DNA of 64,000 nucleotides from Actinoplanes auranticolor. Its GTDB lineage: Bacteria > Actinomycetota > Actinomycetes > Mycobacteriales > Micromonosporaceae. Below, in pieces: positions 24,581 to 32,583 of the stretch; position 1 is the stretch's first letter; the number at the start of each line of letters is the position of its first letter. A program made the translations under genes and the position numbers. The notes under the pieces were generated by a model. The model worked only from the letters and a program-made list of their open reading frames with translations, ran no database searches and was not told the origin of the DNA. The stretch spans positions 62,001 through 126,000 of the forward strand of contig NZ_BOQL01000043.1 of assembly GCF_018332655.1 (NCBI RefSeq). The letters are read 5' to 3'.

Positions 24581-25001
24581 GGCTGCCCAACCTCGTCGTC
24601 GTGGGATCGCTGCCAACAGGTAGTCAGTTGAACATGCAAGCTTTCGTTCACCGCAAACCGATGTCCCTCATCGGGGTTCTGATACCGCTGTGTGCCACCA
24701 TTTTTAGCGAATGCACGCAAGTGCGCAGATCCGCCGCGCGCAGGGGCAGCATATCTCCGAAAGTGATATTCGCTACTCGTCGCCTTTGCGTGACCGAATC
24801 ATTACGCATTTCGGCGGGCCCGCGTCCACTTGTTGACGGTCCGTAATCGGTACCGGGCGGCTGGGCAACGTTACTGGTGGGTCAGGGCACTTCCAGGTGC
24901 GTGAGGTTCCGTTCGGGGCGCGGTGCTGATGGACTCGCTGGCGACGTGCGGGCCGGCGGCAGCATCCGCGAACCGGCCGGCGACCCGGGCGAGGAGGCCA
25001 G
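24581..25001. other. 421-nt divergent intergenic region, no gene
   Basis: It lies between two divergent genes and is markedly AT-richer than the flanks between about 24620 and 24850 (CAAGCTTTCG, CCATTTTTAGCG, GTGATATTCG). It should hold the promoters for the AfsR-like pair and for the gene at 25002. I see the interrupted palindrome GCACGCAAGTGC at about 24714 but no strong operator or coding frame. Confidence 0.5.
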
Positions 25002-25334
25002 ATGAGCGGGAACGTACCTCCCCTTCCCTTCGCCGGGGAGCTGTTTCTGCACCTCGCCGCGGAGGGCCGGCTGGTCCTCGACGCGGTCCGCGCGGACGCG
25101 GCCATCGCCGGCCTGGAGTGCACCCTGGCCCAGATCCGGGCGCGCCTGCGGGTGATCCGGATCTGGCAGCAACTGCCCGCCCAGCGCGTGGACGAACTGC
25201 CGGACGAACTCGTGCAGGATGTGGTCGACGCGGTATTCGTGGACCAATTGGCGCCCGGTCAATTGGAGCGCGCGGCAATCGAACTGCCCATCTACATCGA
25301 GGCTCTGCGCCGGGCCAGCAGCCCGCGCGATTAA
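25002..25334 (+). CDS. small protein of unknown function
   Basis: A 110-residue, mostly helical, acidic protein (GELFLHLAAEGRLVLDAVRADAAIAGLECTLAQIRARLR then PDELVQDVVDAVFVDQLAPGQLERAAIELPIYIEALRRA). GAGGAGG 5 nt before the ATG supports translation. I do not recognise the family; no membrane segment or metal motif is visible. Its position between an AfsR-like regulator pair and a LuxR-type regulator, all separated by promoter-sized gaps, suggests a regulatory neighbourhood, but a role is not assigned. Confidence 0.65.
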   Translation: MSGNVPPLPFAGELFLHLAAEGRLVLDAVRADAAIAGLECTLAQIRARLRVIRIWQQLPAQRVDELPDELVQDVVDAVFVDQLAPGQLERAAIELPIYIEALRRASSPRD

Positions 25335-25492
25335 CCCGGCGGAAGCGCGGGCCCGGTCCGGAGATGGGCAATGAGCTGCGTCGATCTCGTCACCTTCACG
25401 CCGGATCGGCGGCGATGAAGGTCGCGTGAAGATTTTCTGAAGACCGCTTCCGGAGACTGGCCCCCGGCCGTACCGATCAACCGGAGGTAGCA

Positions 25493-26116
25493 GTGGACCA
25501 GGTTCGGGTCGCCCTGCAGGCGATGGACCCGCTCAGCCATGCGGGACTCGCCAGTTTTCTTCAGTCCCGGCCGGAGCTCACCCTGCTTCGCGCCGCCGAA
25601 CGCGCCGACGCCACGGTGCTGGTCGTGTCCACCGACCGGCTGAGCACCGACGTGGTCGCCATGCTGCGCCGTTCGGCGACCGAGACCGGGGTGCCGGTCG
25701 TGCTGATCACCAATGAGATCAACGAGACGGAACTGCTCACCGCGGTCGAGTGCCGGGTGGTGGCGGTCCTGCCCCGGGCGGCGGTGACGGCCGAGCGCCT
25801 GGCCCACAGCGTGCTGGCGGCGGCCTCCGGCGGTGGCGTGATGCCGCCCAACCTGGTCGGCGAGCTGCTCAAGCACATCGAACGCCTGCAGCGCGACGTG
25901 CTGACCCCGCACGGCCTGAACGCCTCGGGGCTGACCCCGCGCGAGATCGACGTGCTGCGCCTGATGGCCGACGGCCTCGACACCAGCGAGATCGCCGGCG
26001 AGCTGTGCTACTCGGAGCGCACCGTGAAGAACGTGATCTACGGGCTGACCCACCGGCTGAAGCTGCGCAACCGGTCGCACGCCGTCGCGTACGCCCTGCG
26101 CAGCGGAATGATCTGA
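25493..26116 (+). CDS. LuxR-family regulator with degenerate receiver
   Basis: A 207-residue protein whose C-terminal 65 residues form a LuxR/NarL helix-turn-helix (LTPREIDVLRLMADGLDTSEIAGELCYSERTVKNVIYGLTHRL). The N-terminal 120 residues resemble a receiver (VRVALQAMDPLSHAGLASFLQ, VVLITNEINETELLTAVE) but at the usual phospho-acceptor position the strand reads TVLVVSTDRLST with no clear Asp in the acidic pocket at the start. It may therefore work without phosphorylation. The GTG at 25493 follows GGAGG by 5 nt. No kinase gene is adjacent. Confidence 0.82.
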   Translation: MDQVRVALQAMDPLSHAGLASFLQSRPELTLLRAAERADATVLVVSTDRLSTDVVAMLRRSATETGVPVVLITNEINETELLTAVECRVVAVLPRAAVTAERLAHSVLAAASGGGVMPPNLVGELLKHIERLQRDVLTPHGLNASGLTPREIDVLRLMADGLDTSEIAGELCYSERTVKNVIYGLTHRLKLRNRSHAVAYALRSGMI

Positions 26117-26149
26117 GCGTTTCTCCCGCGGCGCCGGCGGGGTAGAGGC

Positions 26150-26254
26150 GTCACCGACGCCGAGCGGGACCAGGCCTTCGAGAACATCAAGGCCGCGGCC
26201 GCGCACTACGACATCGAGATGACCGAGCAGAGCCGGCGCGAGTTCGGGCACTAG
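26150..26254 (+). pseudogene. possible 3' remnant of a small gene
   Basis: A codon-biased stretch reads VTDAERDQAFENIKAAAAHY then DIEMTEQSRREFGH and a TAG stop. It has the amino-acid balance of a real protein C-terminus but no ATG or GTG start with a ribosome site, and upstream codons turn into Arg/Gly runs. It may be a relic, or a non-coding coincidence. The rest of 26117-26307 shows only the promoter of the next gene. Confidence 0.2.
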
Positions 26255-26295
26255 GACGAGCTCGCGTTAGGGGCTCTCACCTCGAGCCACGGTTG

Positions 26296-26301
26296 TAACG
26301 T
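26296..26301 (+). promoter_or_regulatory. -10 box of a leaderless promoter (TAACGT)
   Basis: TAACGT, 6 nt, then the ATG at 26308; no ribosome binding site. Confidence 0.55.
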
Positions 26302-26307
26302 GTCGGC

Positions 26308-26937
26308 ATGACCGCGGGCGGGATCAGGGACCGGTTCCGGGCTCAGATGCGCCAGGAGGTCAAGGACGCGGCGCTGCGCCAGCTCGCGGAGGGCGGCCCC
26401 GGTGCGCTGTCGCTCAACGCGATCGCCAAGGAGCTCGGCGTCTCCGGACCGGCGCTGTACAGGTACTTCGCCGGCCGGGACGCGCTGCTGACCGCGCTGA
26501 TCCTGGACGCGTACGCGGATCTGACCGCGGCGCTCGCCGCCGCCGGCCACCGGCTGCCCGACCTCGCGGCGGCCTACCGGAGTTGGGCGGTGGCCCACCC
26601 GCACCGCTACCGGCTGCTGTTCGGTGCGCCCCTGCCCGGCTACGACGCACACGACGAGCGGCTGGCCGACGCCGCCCAGCGGGCGCTGGACGTGCTGCTC
26701 GCCGGCGTCGGGCCGGGCCCGCAGCCGACGCCGGCGCTGGCCGACGACCTGCGCGGCTGGGCGCGCAGGCGGGGCGCGGACCACGCCGACCCCACGGTGG
26801 CACTGCGCGCGGTCACCGTCTGGAGCCGGCTGCACGGCCTCGTCAGCCTGGAGATCGAGGACAACTTCCGCGCGCTGGGGCTCGACCCCGACCACGTCTT
26901 CACGGCCGAGGTCGAAGCCCTCAGAAGTGCGCGATGA
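26308..26937 (+). CDS. TetR-family repressor with WHG-type C-terminal domain
   Basis: A 209-residue TetR regulator. The DNA-binding helix-turn-helix is LRQLAEGGPGALSLNAIAKELGVSGPALYRYFAGRDAL (about 24-60). The ligand domain has RSWAVAHPHRYRLLFGAPLPGY, typical of the WHG C-terminal family. It is monocistronic from a leaderless promoter; its target is not obvious. The last 17 nt overlap the convergent S66 peptidase gene. Confidence 0.9.
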   Translation: MTAGGIRDRFRAQMRQEVKDAALRQLAEGGPGALSLNAIAKELGVSGPALYRYFAGRDALLTALILDAYADLTAALAAAGHRLPDLAAAYRSWAVAHPHRYRLLFGAPLPGYDAHDERLADAAQRALDVLLAGVGPGPQPTPALADDLRGWARRRGADHADPTVALRAVTVWSRLHGLVSLEIEDNFRALGLDPDHVFTAEVEALRSAR

Positions 26938-27964
26938 TGCGCTGCGCCGGTCCGTCGACGGTGATCCGCCCGCCGTACGGCAGTACCCACTGGGGATCGG
27001 TGTGGCCGAAGTCCACCCCGAAGACGACCATCGCCTCCGGGTTGTAGGTCTCGACCGCCCGCAGCACGGCAGCCCGCTGGGCCTCGCGATACCGGGTCCG
27101 TTCCGCCACGGGCCGAGGGTCGGTGAACACGGTGCCCTTGGCGGTGCCCATGACGATCACCGGGAACTGCTCCAGCAGCCCCCGCTCGCCGAAGTTGCGC
27201 AGCATCCGGAACACCTCCTCGTCCGGCGGCATCTCCTCGGAGGTCTCCAGCAGCAGGACACACCCGGCGTAGTCCCCGACCGGCCGCACCCAGCGGTCGG
27301 CGGCCAGCGTCCAATGCAGAATCTCCAGGTTGCCGCCCCAGCTGGGCGCGCTCACCACCCGGTCGGCCCGGTGCCACACCCGGCCCGGACTCGGGTAGGG
27401 GACCGGTGACTCGGTCGGCGCGGCGGCCGCGGTCCACGGAACCTCCTCGTCGGTGAACGTCTCGACCGGGCTGATCTCGAGGTCACCACCGGTGAACAGG
27501 GCCGCCCGCAGGGACTCCACGGTGGCCGGCTGCACGCCTCCGCCCCGGCCGAGCTGGATCATGGTGGACATCCCGTGATAGCCGGCGACGCCGTGGAACC
27601 AGAGCCAGTTCAGCAGGTTGGTGTTGTCGGAGAAGCCGAAGAAGGGTTTGGGATCGGCCCGGAACGGCGCCGGGTCGAGATGCCGCAGCACGGTGATCTG
27701 GTCATCGCCGCCGATGGTGGCGAAGACGGCGCGGATGGCCGGATCGGCGTAGGCGGCCATCAGATCGGCGGCCCGCTCCCGGGCGGACGCGAGGCGCCGG
27801 GTGGTCGGGTATTCGACCGGCTCCAGACCGAAGGTCTCGCGCAGGCGCCGCAGCCCCTGCTCGTGCACGGCGGGAAACACGGCGGGCGCGGCGTGGGCCG
27901 GCGAGACGACGGCGACCCGGTCGCCGGTCGACAGTTTGGGCGGAACGCTGAACTCAGGACGCAT
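26921..27964 (-). CDS. S66-family peptidase (LD-carboxypeptidase / MccF-like)
   Basis: A 347-residue serine peptidase of family S66. It opens KLSTGDRVAVVSPAHAAPAVFPAVHEQGL; the nucleophile elbow is FFGFSDNTNLLNWLWF (Ser in GFSD, about residue 117) after IRAVFATIGGDDQITVLRHLD. The C-terminal part has the conserved Glu and His regions (LLLETSEEMP and VVFGVDFGHTDPQWVLPYGG). Members either trim peptidoglycan peptides at the LD bond or, like MccF, destroy peptidyl-nucleotide antibiotics; the sequence alone does not choose. The ATG at 27964 is preferred over a TTG four codons upstream. Confidence 0.87.
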   Translation of the reverse strand: MRPEFSVPPKLSTGDRVAVVSPAHAAPAVFPAVHEQGLRRLRETFGLEPVEYPTTRRLASARERAADLMAAYADPAIRAVFATIGGDDQITVLRHLDPAPFRADPKPFFGFSDNTNLLNWLWFHGVAGYHGMSTMIQLGRGGGVQPATVESLRAALFTGGDLEISPVETFTDEEVPWTAAAAPTESPVPYPSPGRVWHRADRVVSAPSWGGNLEILHWTLAADRWVRPVGDYAGCVLLLETSEEMPPDEEVFRMLRNFGERGLLEQFPVIVMGTAKGTVFTDPRPVAERTRYREAQRAAVLRAVETYNPEAMVVFGVDFGHTDPQWVLPYGGRITVDGPAQRIIAHF

Positions 27965-28004
27965 ACGGATATTCAAGTACGTCCGGCAAGCGAGTTAGGC
28001 GTCC

Positions 28005-28031
28005 TCAAGATCAAGGGCTTCAAGATCAAGG
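28005..28031. repeat. 15-bp tandem duplication
   Basis: TCAAGATCAAGG occurs at 28005-28016 and again at 28020-28031 with a 15-nt period. It lies just outside the likely left end of the IS110 element and has no coding sense. Confidence 0.7.
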
Positions 28032-28090
28032 CCATGTCGTGCCTGGTTGCAGATAACTGACCGTCGCTCATTGCTGGACCATGGATGTCG

Positions 28091-28322
28091 TCCGGCCCGT
28101 CAGGGCCGGGCGGCATCTGGGATTGTCAGGCCATCGCCCATCGTTGCTGCCCCCTGGTTGAGGGCTTGCGGGAGTGTCTGCGGGGTCTGGCGGTCCGGGG
28201 ACGTCCCGACTGGCGACAGGGTTACTGCGCCGTTGAGCGCCCTCAATTGAGCGTCCGGCAGTGACGGTCCCCGGGACCACCAGATGCTTCGTCTGACTGG
28301 TTGAGCAGCAGGAGAAGCAACT
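28091..28322 (+). ncRNA. candidate IS110 bridge RNA in the left-end leader
   Basis: The leader between the element's left end and the transposase has three compact hairpins: CCGGCCC-gtca-GGGCCGG (28092-28109), the palindrome CTCAATTGAG (28242-28251) and GGTCC-ccg-GGACC (28266-28278). TTGAGCG occurs twice beside the second. Other IS110 members (IS621) are known to transcribe a bridge RNA from this position that pairs with donor and target DNA. Location and structure fit; guide loops were not matched to element ends. Confidence 0.35.
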
Positions 28323-29564
28323 ATGAGTGTGCCTGAGCAGCCGCCGGCGGCGCGAGTGGTGTTCGCCGGTGTCGACTGGGCCGAAAACAACCACGTCGGG
28401 TGTCTGATCGACGCCGACGGTGAGGTCATCGAGCGGGTGACGATCACCCATGACAAGGCCGGTGTCGGCCGGCTGATCGCGACGTTGCAGCAGTATCGGC
28501 TGGCCGGTGTCGGTATCGAACGCGGCGACGGGCCCCTGGTCACGGCGCTGCAGGCGGCCGGCATGACGGTGTTGGTGATCGCGCCGTCGCAGGTCAAAGC
28601 CTTGCGCAGTCGTTACGGCTCGGCCGGCAACAAAGACGACCGGTTCGATGCGTTCGTGTTGGCTGATGTGGTGCGCACCGACCGGCGCCGCCTGACACCC
28701 CTGATCCCTGACCGCGCCGATACCCGCACGTTGCGGGCGTTGGTGCGGGCCCGCAAAGACCTGGTGGGGCATCGCATCGCGGTGGCGAACCAGCTGCGGG
28801 CGCACCTGCTCACCGTGCTGCCCGGTGTGGTCGGGTTGTTCGCCGAGCTCGATGCGCCGGTGTCGCGGGCGTTCCTGGCCGACTTCGGCACCCAGGACGC
28901 TGTGGACGCGCTCACCGAAGACGAGTTGGCGGCGTGGTTGCGCGGGCGGCGTTACACCCGTAAACCCGCAGCCGTACTCCGGCAACGGCTCCGCGATGCC
29001 GTCCCCGGTGTCACCGGCCCCGCCGGGCAGGCCCTGGCCGGGATCACCCGGGCGTATCTGGCCGCCCTGGATGCGGTCATGGTCCAGATCAACGCCCTCG
29101 AACAGCAGATCGAGACCGCGCTGCGCGCCCATCCGGATGCGGTGATCTTTACGAGTCTGCCGCGGGCCGGGACCGTGCGCGCGGCTCGGCTGCTGGCCGA
29201 GATCGGTGACTGCCGGGCCCGGTTCCCGACCGCGGCGGCCCTGGCCGGGCTGGCCGGAGTCACCCCGTCGACGCGGCAGTCGGGTCATACCCGGATCGTG
29301 GCGTTCCGGTGGGCCGTCGACAAACAGCTACGCGACGCGGTCTGTGATTTCGCCGGCGACAGCCGCCGCGACAACCCCTGGGCCAACCACCTCTACCAAC
29401 AAGCCCGCGCTCGGGGCAAGAACCACCACCACGCCGTCAGGATCCTGGCCCGCGCCTGGCTGGCCATCATCTACCGATGCTGGACCAACCACACCCCGTA
29501 CCAACCCGCCCGGCACCACGCCCTGCAAACCCTCCTCCAGCAAGATCCACAGCCGGCTGGTTGA
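28323..29564 (+). CDS. IS110-family transposase (DEDD recombinase)
   Basis: A 413-residue, apparently intact transposase. The N-terminal RuvC-like DEDD domain has VFAGVDWAENNHVGCL (first Asp), GVGIERGDGPLV (Glu) and GNKDDRFDAFVLADVV (Asp residues). A coiled middle follows, then the Transposase_20 domain with SLPRAGTVRAARLLAEIGD and LAGLAGVTPSTRQSG, which carries the catalytic Ser region. AGGAG lies 8 nt before the ATG. Full length and an open frame suggest a recent or still active element. Confidence 0.95.
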   Translation: MSVPEQPPAARVVFAGVDWAENNHVGCLIDADGEVIERVTITHDKAGVGRLIATLQQYRLAGVGIERGDGPLVTALQAAGMTVLVIAPSQVKALRSRYGSAGNKDDRFDAFVLADVVRTDRRRLTPLIPDRADTRTLRALVRARKDLVGHRIAVANQLRAHLLTVLPGVVGLFAELDAPVSRAFLADFGTQDAVDALTEDELAAWLRGRRYTRKPAAVLRQRLRDAVPGVTGPAGQALAGITRAYLAALDAVMVQINALEQQIETALRAHPDAVIFTSLPRAGTVRAARLLAEIGDCRARFPTAAALAGLAGVTPSTRQSGHTRIVAFRWAVDKQLRDAVCDFAGDSRRDNPWANHLYQQARARGKNHHHAVRILARAWLAIIYRCWTNHTPYQPARHHALQTLLQQDPQPAG

Positions 29565-29670
29565 CACAGGGCACTCCCGCCGAGACCGGGCGAGGGCGGC
29601 CATTCGCCTGGCGGCTCATGAGCGGCCGCCCTCACCCTGCCGGCTGCGTGCTCGCAAGACCGGGCGCCGG

Positions 29671-31227
29671 TCACGCGTCGTGGCGGGGGTGGACCGGTGG
29701 GGCTGCCACGTCGCAGTAGGTGCGGACCGGTGTGTCCGCTGACCGGGCCGCTGTTGTGGCGTGCGCCCGAGTGGCGTCGGTAGGGGTTGGGGTGTCGGTG
29801 GGGGTGTGGGCGGCGAGGTGGGTGGGGATCAGGGCTGCGGCGAGGGCTGCGCCGGCCAGCATGAGGGCGGCGCAGATCATCAGGGCGTTGCGGTAGGTCG
29901 GGTGCAGGTCGGCCGGGTCGGTCAGGTTGCCCGTGCCGATGCCCGCCGCCAGGGGCAGGACCGCCACGGACAGCAGGCCGGCGGCCCGGGCGACCGCGTT
30001 GTTCACGCCGCTGGCGACGCCGGCGTACATGTCGTCCAGGGAACCCAGCGCGGTCGCGGTCAGCGGGGCCACCAGCAGGCACAGGCCCAGGCCGAAGACG
30101 ATCACCGGGGGCAGGACGTCCGTCCAGTACGACGCGCCCGGGCCGATGCGGCTCATCCAGAGCAGGCCCGCCGCCGCGATCAGCGGACCGGCCGTCATCG
30201 GGATGCGCGGACCGATGCGCTGACCCAGGGCGCCCGCGCGGGCCGACAGCAGCAGCATCAGCACCGTCACCGGCAGCAACGCCAGGCCACTGGCCAGCGG
30301 GCTGAACCCGGCGACCACCTGCAGGTTCAGCACCACCAGGAAGAAGACGCCGCCGTTGGCCGCGTACACCAGGAAGGTCACCAGGTTGGCGCCGGTGAAG
30401 GCGCGGGCGCTGAAGATCCCCAGGGGCAGCATCGGGTGCCGGGAGCGGCGCTGGGTCACCACGAACGCGGCCAGGCCGGCCACGCCGATCAGCAGGGCGA
30501 TCAGCACCTCCGGGCTGCCGGGACCGTTGGCCGGCCAGGCCGTGAAGCCGTAGGTCAGGCCGCCCAGCCCGGCGGCGCCGGTCAGCACCCCGGCCACGTC
30601 GAGCTCACGCGGCGCGGCCGGGTTGCGCGACTCGGGCACGTGCCGGGCGGCCACCAGCATGACCAGCGCCGCGATCGGTACGTTGATCAGGAAGATCAGC
30701 CGCCAGTCGCCCACCTCGACCAGCCAGCCGCCGAGGAACGGGCCCAGCGCGCCGCCGATGCCGCCCAGCCCGGACCAGGCCCCGATCGCCCGGGCCCGGT
30801 CCTCACGGGCGAACGACGCCTCGAGGATGGCCAGCGCGCCGGGGGTCAGCAGGGCGCCGCCGATGCCCTGCAGCACGCGGGCCGCGATGAGCATCTCCAT
30901 GCTCTGCGCCAGCCCGCACAGCAGGGAGGCCAGGGCGAACCAGCCGACGCCGATCAGGAACACCCGTTTGCGCCCGAACCGGTCGCCGAGGGAGCCGCCG
31001 AGCAGGACCAGGGATGCGAGGCTGAGGGCGTACCCGTTGACGGTCCATTGCAGGTCGGCCGCGCCGCCGCCGAGGTCCTCGCTGATCGCCGGGAGCGCGA
31101 TGTTGACCACCGTGGCGTCGATGAACGCCAGGCTGGACCCGAGCACGGTGGCCAGCAGCACCCACCGCCCGGCGGCGCTGCGATAGCTGATGAGCGGGGC
31201 GGGGGCCCCTGCCGGCCGGAGATCCAT
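29671..31227 (-). CDS. MFS drug exporter, DHA2 (EmrB/QacA) type, 14 helices
   Basis: A 518-residue major facilitator with about 14 membrane segments. It has the DHA2 signature near helix 1 (SSLAFIDATVVNIALPAISEDLG), motif A LGGSLGDRFGRKRVFLIG, and motif C ALGPFLGGWLVEVGDWRLIFLINVP. The C-terminus is a Thr/Pro/Asp-rich tail of about 50 residues (HTPTDTPTPTDATRAHA), unusual for the family. Members export cationic drugs or antibiotics by proton antiport. It reads from a leaderless promoter and has no local regulator beyond the receiver gene next to it. Confidence 0.9.
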   Translation of the reverse strand: MDLRPAGAPAPLISYRSAAGRWVLLATVLGSSLAFIDATVVNIALPAISEDLGGGAADLQWTVNGYALSLASLVLLGGSLGDRFGRKRVFLIGVGWFALASLLCGLAQSMEMLIAARVLQGIGGALLTPGALAILEASFAREDRARAIGAWSGLGGIGGALGPFLGGWLVEVGDWRLIFLINVPIAALVMLVAARHVPESRNPAAPRELDVAGVLTGAAGLGGLTYGFTAWPANGPGSPEVLIALLIGVAGLAAFVVTQRRSRHPMLPLGIFSARAFTGANLVTFLVYAANGGVFFLVVLNLQVVAGFSPLASGLALLPVTVLMLLLSARAGALGQRIGPRIPMTAGPLIAAAGLLWMSRIGPGASYWTDVLPPVIVFGLGLCLLVAPLTATALGSLDDMYAGVASGVNNAVARAAGLLSVAVLPLAAGIGTGNLTDPADLHPTYRNALMICAALMLAGAALAAALIPTHLAAHTPTDTPTPTDATRAHATTAARSADTPVRTYCDVAAPPVHPRHDA

Positions 31228-31234
31228 GTTCCGG

Positions 31235-31240
31235 ACCCTA
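31235..31240 (-). promoter_or_regulatory. -10 box of a leaderless promoter (TAGGGT)
   Basis: TAGGGT, 7 nt, then the MFS gene ATG at 31227. Confidence 0.55.
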
Positions 31241-31278
31241 CGCTCGGCCGGGGGCGGGCAGCATCGGCCGGGTGACGG

Positions 31279-31761
31279 TCAGGCCGTGCGGCGGACCGGG
31301 CGGGGCAGCGGGACCTGCACGCTGCGGGGCACGGCCGCCCGGGCCGCCAGCAGGGCGGCGGTGGCGGCGGTGGCCGGCCTGGTCGCCGTCGTGCCGCGCC
31401 GGACCAGCAGCAGCTCCACCCGGCTCAGCAGCTCGGCGCGCACGTACGGCTTCGTCAGGTAGTCGTCGGCGCCCGCGTCCATCGCGGCCAGGATGCGGTG
31501 GTTGTTGACGTCCGCGCTGATCAGCATGATCGGCAGCTCGGCGGTGACCGGCTCGGCCCGCAGCCGGCGGCACAACTCGATGCCGGAGGAGCCGGGCATC
31601 CGCACGTCGAGCAGCACGGCGTCGATCCCGCCGGCGGCGAGCGCCCGCTGCGCGGAGTCGGCGTCGACGGCCTCCACGACCTCGTGACCGAGCCGGGCCA
31701 GCGCGAGCGAGATCAGCTCACGGTGGTCGGCGTCATCATCGGCGATGAGAACGGTGGGCAC
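31279..31761 (-). CDS. stand-alone response-regulator receiver protein
   Basis: A 160-residue single receiver domain (VPTVLIADDDADHRELISLALARLG; phospho-acceptor Asp in AVLLDVRMPGSSG; Thr/Ser and Lys switch residues in MLISADVN and YLTKPYVRAELL) with an Ala/Arg-rich tail and no output domain. The GTG at 31761 follows GGAGG by 9 nt and begins the fold; an open frame extends 29 codons upstream without a ribosome site. Such receivers act by protein contact. No kinase gene is beside it. Confidence 0.82.
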   Translation of the reverse strand: MPTVLIADDDADHRELISLALARLGHEVVEAVDADSAQRALAAGGIDAVLLDVRMPGSSGIELCRRLRAEPVTAELPIMLISADVNNHRILAAMDAGADDYLTKPYVRAELLSRVELLLVRRGTTATRPATAATAALLAARAAVPRSVQVPLPRPVRRTA

Positions 31762-31884
31762 GGGCGGCACCTCCAGCCATTCAGGAGAATCTGCTGGACT
31801 GTTCGGCACACCCGTCACGGTCACTGAGGCGTTAGGGGAATTTGCCACTCGGCCCGTCCGCTGTAGCGGCCGCTCGGGGAGGGC

Positions 31885-32190
31885 TCAGCGCAGGCGGGAG
31901 AGCCATTTGCGGTCGATCTCGGCCGGCAGGTCGACCTCGTGATGGCGGGCCAGCAGCACCACCTGGCAGAGCACGTCGGCCAGCTCGGCGCGGAAGTTGG
32001 CGGCCAGTTCGTCCGGGGTCAGGTCCTTGGTGCGGGCCTGGCCGGAGTGCATGAGATAGGCCTGGGTGAGCTCACCGACCTCCTCCTGCAGCTTCAGCAG
32101 GAACCAGGTGGCGTCCCGGCGGATGCCGAACCGCTCGGCGTACCGCTGGGACACCGTCTCGAGGTCGTCGGAGAGCCGGCGCAGGTCCAT
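31885..32190 (-). CDS. MazG-like nucleotide pyrophosphohydrolase
   Basis: A 101-residue all-alpha NTP pyrophosphohydrolase: LLKLQEEVGELTQAYLMHSG gives the ExxE metal motif and RAELADVLCQVVLLARHHEVDL the downstream ExxD. It should hydrolyse nucleoside triphosphates to monophosphate and pyrophosphate, cleaning damaged or excess nucleotides. It follows the DUF4180 gene by 9 nt, but a leaderless promoter overlapping that gene's stop codon may also drive it alone. Confidence 0.85.
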   Translation of the reverse strand: MDLRRLSDDLETVSQRYAERFGIRRDATWFLLKLQEEVGELTQAYLMHSGQARTKDLTPDELAANFRAELADVLCQVVLLARHHEVDLPAEIDRKWLSRLR

Positions 32191-32196
32191 CCGGCC

Positions 32197-32202
32197 AACC
32201 TA
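32197..32202 (-). promoter_or_regulatory. -10 box of a leaderless promoter (TAGGTT)
   Basis: TAGGTT, 6 nt, ATG at 32190. Its first three bases are the stop codon of the DUF4180 gene. Confidence 0.45.
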
Positions 32203-32583
32203 CTGGCCGGGTGGGCGGCCGGCCGGGGACAGGCGGGTGTCCAGCTCGTCGAGGTCGGCGACGAACCAGATCTGCCCGCCCCGGTTCGACTCGTGCACGA
32301 GGGCCCGCAACGCCGAGCTCTGCGCCAGGTGCGCCGAGAGGTCGCCGACGACGGCCAGCCGGACCCGGTAGTTGACGAACTTCTGCATGATTGCGCCGGC
32401 CAGCCCGGTGCCGAGCGTGAAGAACTCCGCCGGCAGCCGGGTGGCCGGCAACGCGACGACGTCGGCGCCGGCGTAGGTCGCGCCGATCAGGTCGAGGGCG
32501 TCCTGCTCGGTGGCCACCGGCGGGCCGTCCGGGGCGCAGACCAGCACCGGTACGCCGCCCCGCTGCTCCAGCCGGTCGGTCAT
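32200..32583 (-). CDS. DUF4180-family protein
   Basis: A 127-residue protein matching DUF4180: GADVVALPATRLPAEFFTLGTGLAGAIMQKFVNYRVRLAVVGDLSAHL, then SSALRALVHESNRGGQIWFVADLDEL. The family has no known activity. Its start overlaps the stop of the HTH gene (ATGA), a pairing that suggests that the HTH protein and DUF4180 act together. No transmembrane segments are seen. Confidence 0.85.
   Translation of the reverse strand: MTDRLEQRGGVPVLVCAPDGPPVATEQDALDLIGATYAGADVVALPATRLPAEFFTLGTGLAGAIMQKFVNYRVRLAVVGDLSAHLAQSSALRALVHESNRGGQIWFVADLDELDTRLSPAGRPPGQ

Larger units (their letters stand above)
28080..29600 (+). mobile_element. IS110-family insertion sequence (ends approximate)
   Basis: One IS110-type transposase gene with about 240 nt of structured leader and a short 3' flank. 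Total size of about 1.5 kb fits the family. I see no terminal inverted repeats and no target duplication, as expected for this family, so the ends are guesses. It sits between the S66 peptidase and an MFS gene without visibly breaking a gene. Confidence 0.6.

Noticed and set aside
28005-28031. TCAAGATCAAGG tandem repeat as a CRISPR or attachment site
   Set aside because: Only two copies with a 3-nt gap and no recombinase target or spacer structure.
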